This document shows, in pieces, positions 16,400-25,048 of a stretch of DNA of 64,000 bases. Below the pieces are notes generated by a model that saw only the letters and a list, made by a program, of their open reading frames with translations, was not told the DNA's origin and made no database searches. The DNA lies in assembly GCA_030524285.1 (NCBI GenBank), contig JAUNGQ010000003.1:1-64000 (forward strand). The letters run 5' to 3'. The DNA is from Eubacteriales bacterium. GTDB lineage: Bacteria; Bacillota; Clostridia; Oscillospirales; Butyricicoccaceae. The translations under genes were made by a program, and so were the position numbers. The stretch's first letter is position 1. The number at the start of each line of letters is the position of its first letter.

Positions 16400-18106
16400 A
16401 TGGATTTTCAGAATTTTTCTGAACTTGCGAGAGTAGCACGTGGGGAAGTACCTGCAAAAGTGGTATTCCGTGGAGGAAATGTGGTAAATGTGTTCACCGG
16501 TGAGGTGTTACAGACCTCTGTCGCGGTGACAGATGGCACAATTGTGGGGATCGGTGACCAGTATATAGGTGAAACTGAAATTGACCTGACTGGAAAATAT
16601 CTGTGTCCAGGCTTTATTGACGGACATCTGCATCTGGAATCCACCATAGTGACACCGGCTGAGTTGGTTGAACAGGCCGTAAAATGCGGTACAACCACAT
16701 ATATTGTAGACCCGCATGAGGCTGCCAATGTCAGCGGTGCGGATGGCATCGATTATATTCTGGATGAAACAGAGGATGTGCCGGCAAATGTCTTTGTCAT
16801 GATGCCGTCCTGTGTGCCATCCCTGCCGTTTGAGGACAACGGCTGCACATTTGATGCAGCAGAAATGAAACAGTATGTGGGAAATCCGCGTATCCTCGGC
16901 TTGGGAGAGGTCATGGACTATGTATCGACAGTGGGGGCAGTGCCTATGATGGTGGAAAAGCTTGCCCTGTTTGACGGGATGCCGAAGGATGGACATGCGC
17001 CGGGCCTATCCGGTCATGCGCTCAACGCCTATGTACTGGCGGGAATCACGAATGACCACGAATGCTCCAGCTTCGATGAAGTCATGGAAAAACGACGTCT
17101 GGGTATGCATATTCATGTGCGCGAGGGCAGTGCAGCACGGAACTTGGAACCGATTGTCCGTGGTATTGTGGAGACAAAGCAGGATATCAGTGGATTTTCG
17201 TTCTGTACGGATGATAAGCATATTGAGGATATCCATACAGAGGGACACATTGATTTTTGTATCCGCAAAGCCATTGCATGCGGCATGAAGCCAGTAGATG
17301 CCATTCGTATGGCAACCATCAACACAGCAAAGCAGTATAACCTGCACCATAAGCTAGGGGCAATTGCACCGGGTATGCAGGCAGATTTTGTGGTAGTGGA
17401 TGATTTGGAAAGTGTAGCTGTCAGCAGAGTTTTCCACAAGGGTATGGATGTTTCCGGTTTCCATGCACAGCCAAAGCTGCCAATGGACAGCCCGCTGCGC
17501 CAGACCGTGCACAGTCTTCCAGTACAACCAGAGCAGTTACATTTGCCTGTGGGTGAAAGCAATGCTGTGATCCGTGTGATTCCCAATGAAATTGTGACCG
17601 GACACGATACCGTGAAGCTCCCGCAGAAGGACGGTCTGTTTGTCGCAGATACCGAGTTCAGTAAAATTGCTGTTGTTGAACGGCACCACAATACCGGAAA
17701 GGTTGGTGTCGGCGCGGTTGCCGGGTTCCATATTCATGGCGGTGCCATTGCATCAACCGTTGCACACGACAGCCATAATTTATCTGTCATCGGCGACAAT
17801 GATGCAGATATGCTGCTTGCAATTGAGCATTTGCGCAAGATTGGCGGCGGCTATACGCTGGTGGAACATGGGAAGATTATCCATACCGTTCCACTGCCAA
17901 TTATGGGTCTGATGAGTGATGCAGGCTTTAACGTAGTACAGGCTGAGCTTTCTGCCATGATTGCAAAGGCGCACAAGATGGGTGTACCGGAGGGTGTTTC
18001 TCCATTGATTCTGCTTTCCTTCCTTGCATTGCCGGTTATACCGGCGTTGCGCATCACACCGCGTGGTGTCTTTGATGTGGAACAGATGCAATTTATTGAA
18101 GGATAA
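16400..18106 (+). CDS. ade: Adenine deaminase
   Basis: Hydrolyses adenine to hypoxanthine and ammonia in purine salvage or breakdown. The 568-residue protein has the amidohydrolase metal motif DGHLHLEST near residue 75, PHEAANV near 107, and the C-terminal half typical of bacterial Ade. ATG 16400 follows AAAGGAGAAGG. Hypoxanthine would be a substrate for a xanthine dehydrogenase-type molybdenum hydroxylase, which fits loosely with the SDMH maturation cassette about 6 kb away. Confidence 0.95.
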   Translation: MDFQNFSELARVARGEVPAKVVFRGGNVVNVFTGEVLQTSVAVTDGTIVGIGDQYIGETEIDLTGKYLCPGFIDGHLHLESTIVTPAELVEQAVKCGTTTYIVDPHEAANVSGADGIDYILDETEDVPANVFVMMPSCVPSLPFEDNGCTFDAAEMKQYVGNPRILGLGEVMDYVSTVGAVPMMVEKLALFDGMPKDGHAPGLSGHALNAYVLAGITNDHECSSFDEVMEKRRLGMHIHVREGSAARNLEPIVRGIVETKQDISGFSFCTDDKHIEDIHTEGHIDFCIRKAIACGMKPVDAIRMATINTAKQYNLHHKLGAIAPGMQADFVVVDDLESVAVSRVFHKGMDVSGFHAQPKLPMDSPLRQTVHSLPVQPEQLHLPVGESNAVIRVIPNEIVTGHDTVKLPQKDGLFVADTEFSKIAVVERHHNTGKVGVGAVAGFHIHGGAIASTVAHDSHNLSVIGDNDADMLLAIEHLRKIGGGYTLVEHGKIIHTVPLPIMGLMSDAGFNVVQAELSAMIAKAHKMGVPEGVSPLILLSFLALPVIPALRITPRGVFDVEQMQFIEG

Positions 18107-18117
18107 AACAAAGAAAT

Positions 18118-18170
18118 AAAAACAGCTTCTTGCCACTGATTTTTTCGTCAGCAGCAGGGAGCTGTTTTCT
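18118..18170. terminator. Terminator between ade and the convergent HAD gene
   Basis: AACAGCT (from 18121) pairs with AGCTGTT (18160-18166), with T-rich sequence after it and an A run before it, so it can act in both directions. Confidence 0.65.
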
Positions 18171-18171
18171 T

Positions 18172-18822
18172 TTATAAATTGAATAAAAATGCGTGGAGGT
18201 CATCGACAGTTTCTACAATATGCGCCGCCTGATATTCCTCTGCTTCCGCACGGGAACCAAAACCGTATAATACATATGTGCAGTCAATACCGTGCTTCCG
18301 GGCGCCGACAACATCATGCAGCCGGTCGCCAATCATTTCTACAACAGATGGATCTGGATTTCCGGCACGCTCCAATGCCATATGAACAATTTGTTCTTTT
18401 TTATCCATTTTACCGTCAAGGGTAGCGCCGCAGATCTGTTCCAGATAGGGTGTCAGCCCAAAGCGATCTGCAATACGGATCGAATACGCCTCGGGCTTGC
18501 TGGTCACCATATAACAATGTTTGCCGGCTTTTTGTAAATCAGCAAGCATTTCGGGGATGCCATCAAAAACCCGGTTTTCAAATAAACCGTCAACAGAATA
18601 ACGTGCCCGATAATCACGGACAGCCTGTCGTGCCTGTTTCTCTGTCATTCCCGTAATATGCTGAAAGCTGTCAATTAACGGAGGTCCAATAAACCGACGC
18701 AGATTTTCTTCGTCGGGATATGGCCAGTTCTGTAAATCCAATGCATGTTTGACACAGTTTAAAATACCTTCTGCGGAATCTGTAAGCGTTCCGTCAAGGT
18801 CAAAAAATAAAAATTGTTTCAT
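18172..18822 (-). CDS. HAD-family phosphatase (phosphoglycolate phosphatase-like)
   Basis: A 216-residue HAD-IA hydrolase. Motif I is FDLDGTLTDS at residues 7-16, motif II TSKPE near 109, and motif IV GDRLHDVVGA near 168. The alpha-helical cap between residues 15 and 85 matches the phosphoglycolate phosphatase/5'-nucleotidase-like group. The substrate cannot be told from sequence. Confidence 0.85.
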   Translation of the reverse strand: MKQFLFFDLDGTLTDSAEGILNCVKHALDLQNWPYPDEENLRRFIGPPLIDSFQHITGMTEKQARQAVRDYRARYSVDGLFENRVFDGIPEMLADLQKAGKHCYMVTSKPEAYSIRIADRFGLTPYLEQICGATLDGKMDKKEQIVHMALERAGNPDPSVVEMIGDRLHDVVGARKHGIDCTYVLYGFGSRAEAEEYQAAHIVETVDDLHAFLFNL

Positions 18823-18888
18823 ACGATTTCCTGCTTTTCTACGTTTTTAAACACGCTTTAGTGTATCAGATTTTCAGTGATGGTGCAA

Positions 18889-19249
18889 CTATAATTGTGG
18901 TTCCAGCTCAGCCCGAAGCTTGAGTAAAGCTTTTTTTTCAATGCGGGACACATAGGAGCGTGAGATTTTGTGTAGCTTTGCAACCTCGCGCTGTGTCAGA
19001 GGTATATGACCGTTTAATCCATACCGCAACTGGATAATTTCTTTTTCCCTCGGATTCAGAACATGCAGAGCATGGAAAATTAACTGGCTTTGATCGCTCA
19101 GGTCAATTTGTTCCAGTGCATGATCCTGAACACTCAGGACATCAATCAGGGAAAGGGAATTTCCGGTACTGTCTTGATCCATTGGTTCATCCAAAGAAAT
19201 TTCATTCGAGAGCTTTTTAGAGGAACGGAAGTACATAAGGATTTCATTT
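18889..19249 (-). CDS. sigK: sigK, 3' part (sigma-K regions 3-4), split gene
   Basis: Encodes the C-terminal half of the late mother-cell sigma factor sigma-K. Sense reading from the AAATG core gives NEILMYFRSSKK, then SLDEPMDQD, ISLIDVL-like SLIDVLSV, the region 4 motif REKEIIQLRYGL and the helix-turn-helix end ISRSYVSRIEKKAL. There is no start codon of its own: upstream of the core the frame runs into antisense-frame recombinase sequence. Together with 34470-34806 it rebuilds a 230-residue protein (693 bases, exact multiple of three). The protein is not made until the intervening 15.2 kb is removed. Confidence 0.92.
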
Positions 19250-21025
19250 GCTATCCTCACACAAAAACGGTTTTGAATTGTTAAAAGAATTGTTTTCTTC
19301 ATAGTCGATATCGGGAAATGGCTCCAGCTCGTTGATTTTTTTGCTGTACAGATTGGAAATATCGGGATATTCCATATCATCTTCCAACGCTCCGAACAAG
19401 ATAACGTGTGTATTTTGCCCATCCCAAATCACCTTACGGATTACTGTGCGGATAGCGGTCCGCTTTTGTTCAATAGTCATATTATCGATGCTGGCTTTAA
19501 AAACAGAAAGCAATTGAGAAAGAATAGTAAATTCCATGTTACTGAGTGCGTGCTGAGAGGTCAGTCCAATCAGTTCTTTTATCCGAGCATCCAATCCTTC
19601 ATATTCCAGATGCAGCTGTTCCATACGCCGGATGACATGTTCCTTTGCGCTGCTGTCATCCAGTTCTGCCAGGGAATCTACCAGAGCATCAATTCTCTTT
19701 TTTGTCTCAGTTTTCTCTTGCTTTAATTCAGTAAGTTTTTCCTCATACTGTGTACGGTTTTTGGTATAAAATCTGCGGTTTTGCCCCAACTGATCGATGA
19801 AAGTATTTTTATCATCCTCCAATGTTTTTATTTGATCGATGATCGCTGCATCCAGAGTATTTCCATTTGCATTTCTAACATTACAAAGACTGCGCTTGCT
19901 ACGCTCTTTCATTTTGCATACATAGGTGTAAATCAGATCCCCGTCAACAGTTTTCCGCTTGGACAATTTGGGGTACATTTTATTTCCACAGCGACAATAA
20001 AGCAATCCGGTCAATAATGCGTCACTGCTGCGAGGTCTGCGAAAGGTTTTGGATTTATTGTGTTCCAGAGATTCTTGTACACTGACCCAAATCTTGCCGG
20101 GAATTAGTCCGGGATGCTGACCGACAGATACAATCCATTCGCTGATGGGAAGATAAACAGTAGATTTTCCTTTGTTCTGATCTGTTCGATTATAGGCGAG
20201 TATACCATGCTGCCCATCAAATGCACTGTAGTCGGAAAACAAATCTGCATTTTTTTGCGTAAAATAGGAATAAGCAGCATTGTCTGCAATCAGGTATACA
20301 GGATTCTGCAAAATTGCTTTGATAGAAAAGCGGGTGAAGTATTTTCCGTTCTTTGTGACGATCTGGCGATTCATCAATTCGGATTCTGTCGAGGTAAGAG
20401 AATTGGTTTCAATAAAGAGATCATAAATCGTCTTGACAATCTCAGCTTCTGCGGGTATCAATTTTAGTTTACAGACTTTTTTTATCTTGCCATCTACAGT
20501 CACACGGTTGACACTCTCAGAAGCATAGCCTGTTGGCGTGGTTCCACCCAGCCAGCGTCCAGTCTTTGCCAGCTCATGCATATTGTCACGGATACGTTCT
20601 GCAATCGTTTCCCGTTCCAGTTGAGAGAATACAGATGCAATATACATCATGGCACGTCCCATTGGTGTGCTGGTATCAAACTGCTCTTTGATAGAAATAA
20701 ATGCAATACCAAAATGACATAGTTCTTCGATTAAATTTGAAAAATCACTGATATTGCGACTAATGCGGTCAAGACGATAGACAATGATGGCATTGAATTT
20801 TCGTTCCTTTGCTGCGGCCATCATCTTTTTAAAGTCGGGACGGTTCAGGTTGCCTCCGGAAAAACCCTCATCTTCATAGATTATGACAGTATTGAGCGCT
20901 TTTTCGTCGTAGTGTGCGCGAATATATTCTTTGCAGAGCTCAATTTGGTTGCCGATGCTTTCGCCTTTGCCTGTGAATTTTGACTTGCGGGAATAAATGG
21001 CAATGCGGTCTTCATTCTTTTTCAT
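19244..21025 (-). CDS. spoIVCA: Large serine recombinase (SpoIVCA-type skin excisionase)
   Basis: A 593-residue site-specific recombinase. The resolvase domain (about 1-150) has the catalytic serine Ser12 in YSRKS, then YEDEGFSGGN and VYRLDRISRN; the recombinase domain follows, with a zinc ribbon (CRCGNKMYP ... CKMKERSKRSLCN) near 350-390 and a long coiled coil around 410-500 typical of large serine integrases. ATG 21025 is 8 bases after AGGAG. It is transcribed in the same direction as sigK and its last codons run into the attachment core, so its stop codon TGA uses core bases. The obvious substrate is the sigK split site. Confidence 0.92.
   Translation of the reverse strand: MKKNEDRIAIYSRKSKFTGKGESIGNQIELCKEYIRAHYDEKALNTVIIYEDEGFSGGNLNRPDFKKMMAAAKERKFNAIIVYRLDRISRNISDFSNLIEELCHFGIAFISIKEQFDTSTPMGRAMMYIASVFSQLERETIAERIRDNMHELAKTGRWLGGTTPTGYASESVNRVTVDGKIKKVCKLKLIPAEAEIVKTIYDLFIETNSLTSTESELMNRQIVTKNGKYFTRFSIKAILQNPVYLIADNAAYSYFTQKNADLFSDYSAFDGQHGILAYNRTDQNKGKSTVYLPISEWIVSVGQHPGLIPGKIWVSVQESLEHNKSKTFRRPRSSDALLTGLLYCRCGNKMYPKLSKRKTVDGDLIYTYVCKMKERSKRSLCNVRNANGNTLDAAIIDQIKTLEDDKNTFIDQLGQNRRFYTKNRTQYEEKLTELKQEKTETKKRIDALVDSLAELDDSSAKEHVIRRMEQLHLEYEGLDARIKELIGLTSQHALSNMEFTILSQLLSVFKASIDNMTIEQKRTAIRTVIRKVIWDGQNTHVILFGALEDDMEYPDISNLYSKKINELEPFPDIDYEENNSFNNSKPFLCEDSK
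19245..19249 (-). other. Skin element attachment core at the sigK 3' part
   Basis: The 5-base core AAATG (minus strand) lies within GATAGC-AAATG-AAATCCTTATG. It is identical to the core at 34470-34474 and holds the same codon phase (AAT G). The B. subtilis skin core is the similar AATGA. The stop codon of the recombinase gene (TGA) overlaps this core. Confidence 0.8.
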
Positions 21026-21052
21026 TTGGTAGTCTCCTGACATCAAAATGTA

Positions 21053-21073
21053 ATATGATATGTGCTATCATAT
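21053..21073. promoter_or_regulatory. Perfect palindrome upstream of the recombinase gene
   Basis: ATATGATA and TATCATAT flank a 5-base centre, 28 bases before the recombinase start codon and next to its ribosome site. It may be an operator controlling recombinase expression. The rest of 21074-21318 holds AT-rich promoter-like sequence for the divergent ABC ATPase gene and nothing else I can name. Confidence 0.45.
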
Positions 21074-21318
21074 TATGAAGCAGCATGAAAATAACCATAA
21101 AATGGGATTTCGTTTGTTTTTGTGACCCGTTGATAATCGTGGACTGACTGGTTGTAATATAAATATTACGAATCGGGTCTGCGATATCAGAAAATTACCG
21201 ATATTATCAGAAATTTTATATTGTTTTAACACCTATTCAATGTTATGATTAGTTTACAAAATATATGGTTTTGGATCTCTCCCAAATACAGAACCTATTA
21301 TTTTTGGAGGAAGAAACG

Positions 21319-22413
21319 ATGGCAGGCATTACATTTACCCATGTAAACAAAACCTATCCGGGCAACGTAGAAGTTGTTCCTGATTTGAATCTTGAAATTA
21401 AAGATAAGGAATTTGTCATTCTGGTAGGACCGTCTGGCTGTGGCAAATCTACTACACTTCGTATGATTGCAGGTCTGGAAGATATCACCAGCGGCGAGTT
21501 GCGCATCGGTGATCGTGTTGTAAACGATGTAGCGCCGAAGGATCGTGACATTGCCATGGTATTCCAGAACTATGCGCTGTATCCTCATATGTCGGTTTAC
21601 AAGAACATTGCCTTTGGTCTTCAGCTGCGCAAGGTTCCCAAGGATGAAATTGACAAGAAGGTACATGAAGCAGCAAAGATCCTTGATCTGGAGCATCTTT
21701 TGGACCGTAAGCCGAAAGCGCTTTCTGGCGGCCAGCGGCAGCGTGTTGCTCTGGGACGAGCAATGGTAAGAAACCCATCGGTATTCCTGCTGGATGAACC
21801 GTTGTCCAACTTGGATGCAAAGCTGCGTACTTCCATGCGTTCGGAAATCAGCAAGCTGCATAAGAGACTGGATACTACATTTGTATATGTAACCCATGAC
21901 CAGACCGAAGCGATGACAATGGGTGATCGCATCTGTGTTATGAAGGATGGTATTATCCAGCAGTTCGACACACCACAGACATTGTATGATACGCCGTGCA
22001 ACCTGTTTGTAGCAGGATTTATCGGTTCTCCGCAGATGAACTTTATCAATGCGAAGATTGTCAGGGAAGGTTCCGGTGTCAGCGCGCAGTTTGGCGGTTT
22101 TTCTCTGCCGCTGAATGCAAGCAAGTCTGCTGCACTCAAGAACTATGTAGGCAAGGATGTTATCATTGGCATCCGTCCGGAGGACTTTGTAGAAGCAGAT
22201 CAGGCAGATGCAGGTATCATTTCCACAAAGGTAGACCTTGCAGAGCTGATGGGCTCCGAAACCAATCTGTATCTTGATTGTGCGGGGACCAAGCTGATTG
22301 CCCGTATGCCGGCTTCTGTACGTGTTGCAGAGCGTGCGCAGTATTCTCTGGCAGTTAAGCTGGATAAAATCCACGTTTTCGATATGGAGACTGAGCAGGC
22401 AATCTGCCACTAA
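21319..22413 (+). CDS. Sugar ABC transporter ATP-binding protein (MsmX/UgpC type)
   Basis: A 364-residue CUT1-family ATPase that powers oligosaccharide or polyol importers from the cytosolic side. Walker A GPSGCGKST is at 37-45, the Q-loop FQNYALYPHMS follows, LSGGQRQR is near 135 and Walker B VFLLDEPLSNLDAKLR near 155; a C-terminal MalK-like OB domain completes it. ATG 21319 follows TTGGAGGAAG. No permease or binding protein is present in the element, so it may act as a shared multi-sugar ATPase for importers encoded elsewhere. Confidence 0.93.
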   Translation: MAGITFTHVNKTYPGNVEVVPDLNLEIKDKEFVILVGPSGCGKSTTLRMIAGLEDITSGELRIGDRVVNDVAPKDRDIAMVFQNYALYPHMSVYKNIAFGLQLRKVPKDEIDKKVHEAAKILDLEHLLDRKPKALSGGQRQRVALGRAMVRNPSVFLLDEPLSNLDAKLRTSMRSEISKLHKRLDTTFVYVTHDQTEAMTMGDRICVMKDGIIQQFDTPQTLYDTPCNLFVAGFIGSPQMNFINAKIVREGSGVSAQFGGFSLPLNASKSAALKNYVGKDVIIGIRPEDFVEADQADAGIISTKVDLAELMGSETNLYLDCAGTKLIARMPASVRVAERAQYSLAVKLDKIHVFDMETEQAICH

Positions 22414-22418
22414 AGCAT

Positions 22419-23342
22419 ATGAAGTGGATTTTTGAGCGTGGGAAGCCAGCGGATTTTTACGAATATTCTGATAGCTCCAACTCAAAAAAGTTAACACCAA
22501 TAAGCTCCGATGAAACCATTCGGGGCTTATTGGCAGTTTCTGCTGCAATTCGGCTGGGGCTGGAGAATGCAGAGACTTTCACAGTACAAATGGAAGAGCC
22601 GGAAAATTTACTGCTGATTACAACAGAGCGCGGACAGCTTGAGCTGAACGGCTCCGGGCAGGACTGGAAGCTTTTCGGAGGACAGGTTATTATGCTTCAG
22701 CCCTCTGATATGCCCTGCCAGTTGACTGGCGGGGAGAAAAGTACGGTTATCCTGCTTTCATGTACCGGCACACTGGTGCATCAAATCCTTGCGGAAAAGC
22801 TGAAAGATGGCAGAATCTTTTGCCACGACGGTGCGGCTTATATCATACAAACGCTTCATGCGTTGAAGCAGGACGAAACAATGCCGGAGGATATTTCTGT
22901 TGCAATCTATCGCCTGCTGCTCAAGCTGTATGTTTCCGCAGACTGGTACAAAGAGAGTAAGGGCTATCCGTTGCTGGTACAGACTGCAATTGAGATCATC
23001 CATCATGAATTTGCAATGCTGGACGGTGTTGAAGAGATTGCGGACAGGCTTGGTATAACGTCAAATCATTTGATCCGGCTGTTTTCGGCAACTGTGGGTG
23101 TTTCACCGGGAAAATATTTAAAGCGCAGAAAGCTGGAATGTGCAAGTCAGCTTCTGGTACAACCAGAGATGAATGTGACTTTGGCAGCTGCCTTATCCGG
23201 ATTTTCAGAAGCAAACTATTTTTCAAAAATATTTCGGCGGGAATTTGGTGTGACACCCCGTCAATATCGGGAATCACATTGTCCCATTGTAATTACAGAT
23301 AGCATTATCAAACAACTACTTGATGAGTCTGCCCTTTGGTAG
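22419..23342 (+). CDS. AraC-family transcriptional regulator
   Basis: A 307-residue regulator with an N-terminal cupin-like sensing region (LLLITTERGQLELNG, residues ~65-100) and two C-terminal helix-turn-helix motifs (VEEIADRLGITSNHLIRLF and the SGFSEANYFSKIFRREFG signature near 265-285). It begins 5 bases after the ABC ATPase gene and probably shares its transcript, so control of carbohydrate uptake is likely. The ribosome site is poor, which makes the start uncertain. Confidence 0.85.
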   Translation: MKWIFERGKPADFYEYSDSSNSKKLTPISSDETIRGLLAVSAAIRLGLENAETFTVQMEEPENLLLITTERGQLELNGSGQDWKLFGGQVIMLQPSDMPCQLTGGEKSTVILLSCTGTLVHQILAEKLKDGRIFCHDGAAYIIQTLHALKQDETMPEDISVAIYRLLLKLYVSADWYKESKGYPLLVQTAIEIIHHEFAMLDGVEEIADRLGITSNHLIRLFSATVGVSPGKYLKRRKLECASQLLVQPEMNVTLAAALSGFSEANYFSKIFRREFGVTPRQYRESHCPIVITDSIIKQLLDESALW

Positions 23343-23481
23343 CCTAATACAGCGGTATGAGCCGCGCTATTTTGTACATGGTCATACACATTTGAATTAT
23401 GGTATGCATATCCAGCGTTGCATTCAGGTTGGTAAAACAACCATTGTGAACGCATATGAACGATATTTTTTACAGCTTTGA
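23323..23481 (+). pseudogene. C-terminal remnant of a metallophosphoesterase
   Basis: A 52-codon frame overlapping the end of the AraC gene reads SLIQRYEPRYFVHGHTHLNYG and ends VGKTTIVNAYERYFLQL. The metal-binding GHTH motif plus the VNAYERY ending is the C terminus of a calcineurin-like phosphoesterase; the first three quarters of the gene are missing. It looks like a scar of an earlier insertion or deletion within the element. Confidence 0.65.
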
Positions 23482-23606
23482 TGCGGATTTATCACCGAAT
23501 TTTGGTGTGAAAAGAAAGTCAACAATTCATTATGCATAGGCAATATTTCGTAAATATTCAGTAATATCAGACAGCTCCTCCTTCATAAATTCCAAATGGT
23601 GGGGAG

Positions 23607-23825
23607 GTGCGTGGTATTAGAAGAAGTGCTCCGATTCATATCATAATTCATTATCCGAAAACAGAAGCGGGAAAGTGTGAATTGACACGGAGAGTGGCCG
23701 ATATCCATGCTGATATGGTAAACCGACATATTCAAAAATTGAATTGTCCATCAGAACAGAAAATTGCATTATTGGATGCCGTGATTGAAGCAGCATCAAA
23801 AGAGAAAGGCGGACAGACCGAGTGA
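23607..23825 (+). CDS. Small conserved-looking protein, possibly frameshifted
   Basis: A 72-codon frame from GTG 23607, with IHIIIHYPKTEAGK, HADMVNRHIQKL and PSEQKIALLDAVIEAA. The composition looks like a true small helical protein; I associate similar sequences with mobile elements of gut Firmicutes but cannot prove it. The first codons are doubtful: another frame from GTG 23611 with better spacing to GGGGAG reads VVLEEVLRFIS then stops, so the original start may have been lost by a frameshift. The flanking stretches 23482-23606 and 23826-23930 show nothing recognisable. Confidence 0.5.
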   Translation: MRGIRRSAPIHIIIHYPKTEAGKCELTRRVADIHADMVNRHIQKLNCPSEQKIALLDAVIEAASKEKGGQTE

Positions 23826-23930
23826 GGTTTGTCTGCCTTCTTTTGTTTGCTCTAGCACGAACAATCATCGGATTTTATATGAAGCGCTATGTCCAAAAAT
23901 AGGGCGGAAAAATTTGTGAAAAACATACAA

Positions 23931-23958
23931 TTGACAAATTGTAACAGAAGAATATAAT
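23931..23958 (+). promoter_or_regulatory. Strong promoter of the sorbitol (gut) operon
   Basis: Perfect TTGACA (23931-23936) and TATAAT (23953-23958) hexamers are spaced by 16 bases. They lie about 260 bases before gutF, leaving a long leader in which regulation by GutR/GutM or attenuation could act. Confidence 0.7.
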
Positions 23959-24044
23959 ATAATTACATTTATAAAATAATTTATAAAAGTTAAGTTGTAA
24001 GGTCAATGTGCACAAATAGCGAGAGGAGTATTTACATAAATTTG

Positions 24045-24062
24045 AAAATCGTGCACGATTTT
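24045..24062. promoter_or_regulatory. 18-base perfect palindrome in the gut operon leader
   Basis: AAAATCGTG is followed directly by its reverse complement CACGATTTT, with one more T after it. A related GTGCAC core occurs at 24008-24013. It may be a regulator site or a small hairpin. A weak TTG-started frame of 34 codons (24042-24146) crosses it; I do not call it a gene. Confidence 0.5.
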
Positions 24063-24219
24063 TCCGGCGAATGGAAAACAGATGAACGAATGTATTTCCA
24101 AACAGCTGCAAAAGGCGGCATTAAATTTGGACAGGTTCCGACGTAGAATGAGTTCAACGAAAAGGTCATAACGTAAAGCAAACGCAGGATGACCAAATAT
24201 GAAAGAGGAGGAAGTTTCG

Positions 24220-25020
24220 ATGAATCAAAACTGGTTGGAATTGGAGGACAAGGTTGTCATTGTAACTGGCGGTGCATCCGGTATCGGAAAGCACGTTGTG
24301 GATACGCTGACGAAGGTTGGTGCACAAGCAGTTGTTGTCGATATGAATGTTGAAACAGGTGCAGAGCTGGACGGCGCTTACTGTGTACAATGCAATGTGA
24401 CCGACAGCGCAAGTGTACAGGCAATGGCAGATACTGTTGTAGCAAAGTTTGGACGGATTGATGCGCTGGTAAATAATGCAGGCATTAACCTGCCGCGTCT
24501 GCTTGTCGATGTTGTCGGTGAAAAGCCGCAATATGAATTGAATGATGAATCATTCAACAAGATGTTTGCCGTCAATGTGAAGGGTGTATTTTTGTGTGCA
24601 CAGGCTTGTGCAAAGCAGATGCTGAAGCAGGGAAAGGGCGTTATCGTTAATATGTCTTCGGAATCGGGCAAGGAAGGCTCGCAGGGACAGTCCGCATATT
24701 CTGCAACCAAGGGTGCGGTTGACAGCTTTACTCGTTCGTGGGCAAAGGAGCTTGGCAAATACAATATTCGAGTGCTGGCTTGTGCACCAGGCATTATGGA
24801 AGCTACCGGACTGCGCACCGCAGCATATAATGAAGCGCTTGCATATACCCGCGGCTGTAAGCCGGAGGATTTGTCCACAGATTACAGCAAGGTTATTCCA
24901 ATGGGACGTGACGGCAAGCTGGATGAGGTTGGCGATCTGGTAGCTTATCTGGTATCTGACCGAGCAAGCTACATTGCAGGTACAACAATCAATATTTCCG
25001 GAGGTAAGTCACGCGGCTGA
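24220..25020 (+). CDS. gutF: Sorbitol-6-phosphate 2-dehydrogenase
   Basis: A 266-residue short-chain dehydrogenase that oxidises sorbitol 6-phosphate to fructose 6-phosphate with NAD. TGGASGIG (residues ~16-23) is the cofactor loop, NNAG lies near 85, and YSATK gives the catalytic Tyr/Lys near 160. Assignment to sorbitol 6-phosphate rests on the surrounding glucitol PTS genes. ATG 24220 follows GAGGAGG; the longer start at 24199 precedes that site. First gene of the gut operon. Confidence 0.9.
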   Translation: MNQNWLELEDKVVIVTGGASGIGKHVVDTLTKVGAQAVVVDMNVETGAELDGAYCVQCNVTDSASVQAMADTVVAKFGRIDALVNNAGINLPRLLVDVVGEKPQYELNDESFNKMFAVNVKGVFLCAQACAKQMLKQGKGVIVNMSSESGKEGSQGQSAYSATKGAVDSFTRSWAKELGKYNIRVLACAPGIMEATGLRTAAYNEALAYTRGCKPEDLSTDYSKVIPMGRDGKLDEVGDLVAYLVSDRASYIAGTTINISGGKSRG

Positions 25021-25048
25021 TAGAACCAAAGAAAGGAGCGCTGGCAAG

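Noticed and set aside
24042..24146. 34-codon leader peptide before gutF
   Set aside because: It needs a TTG start with a poorly spaced ribosome site and crosses a perfect palindrome; coding support is too weak.
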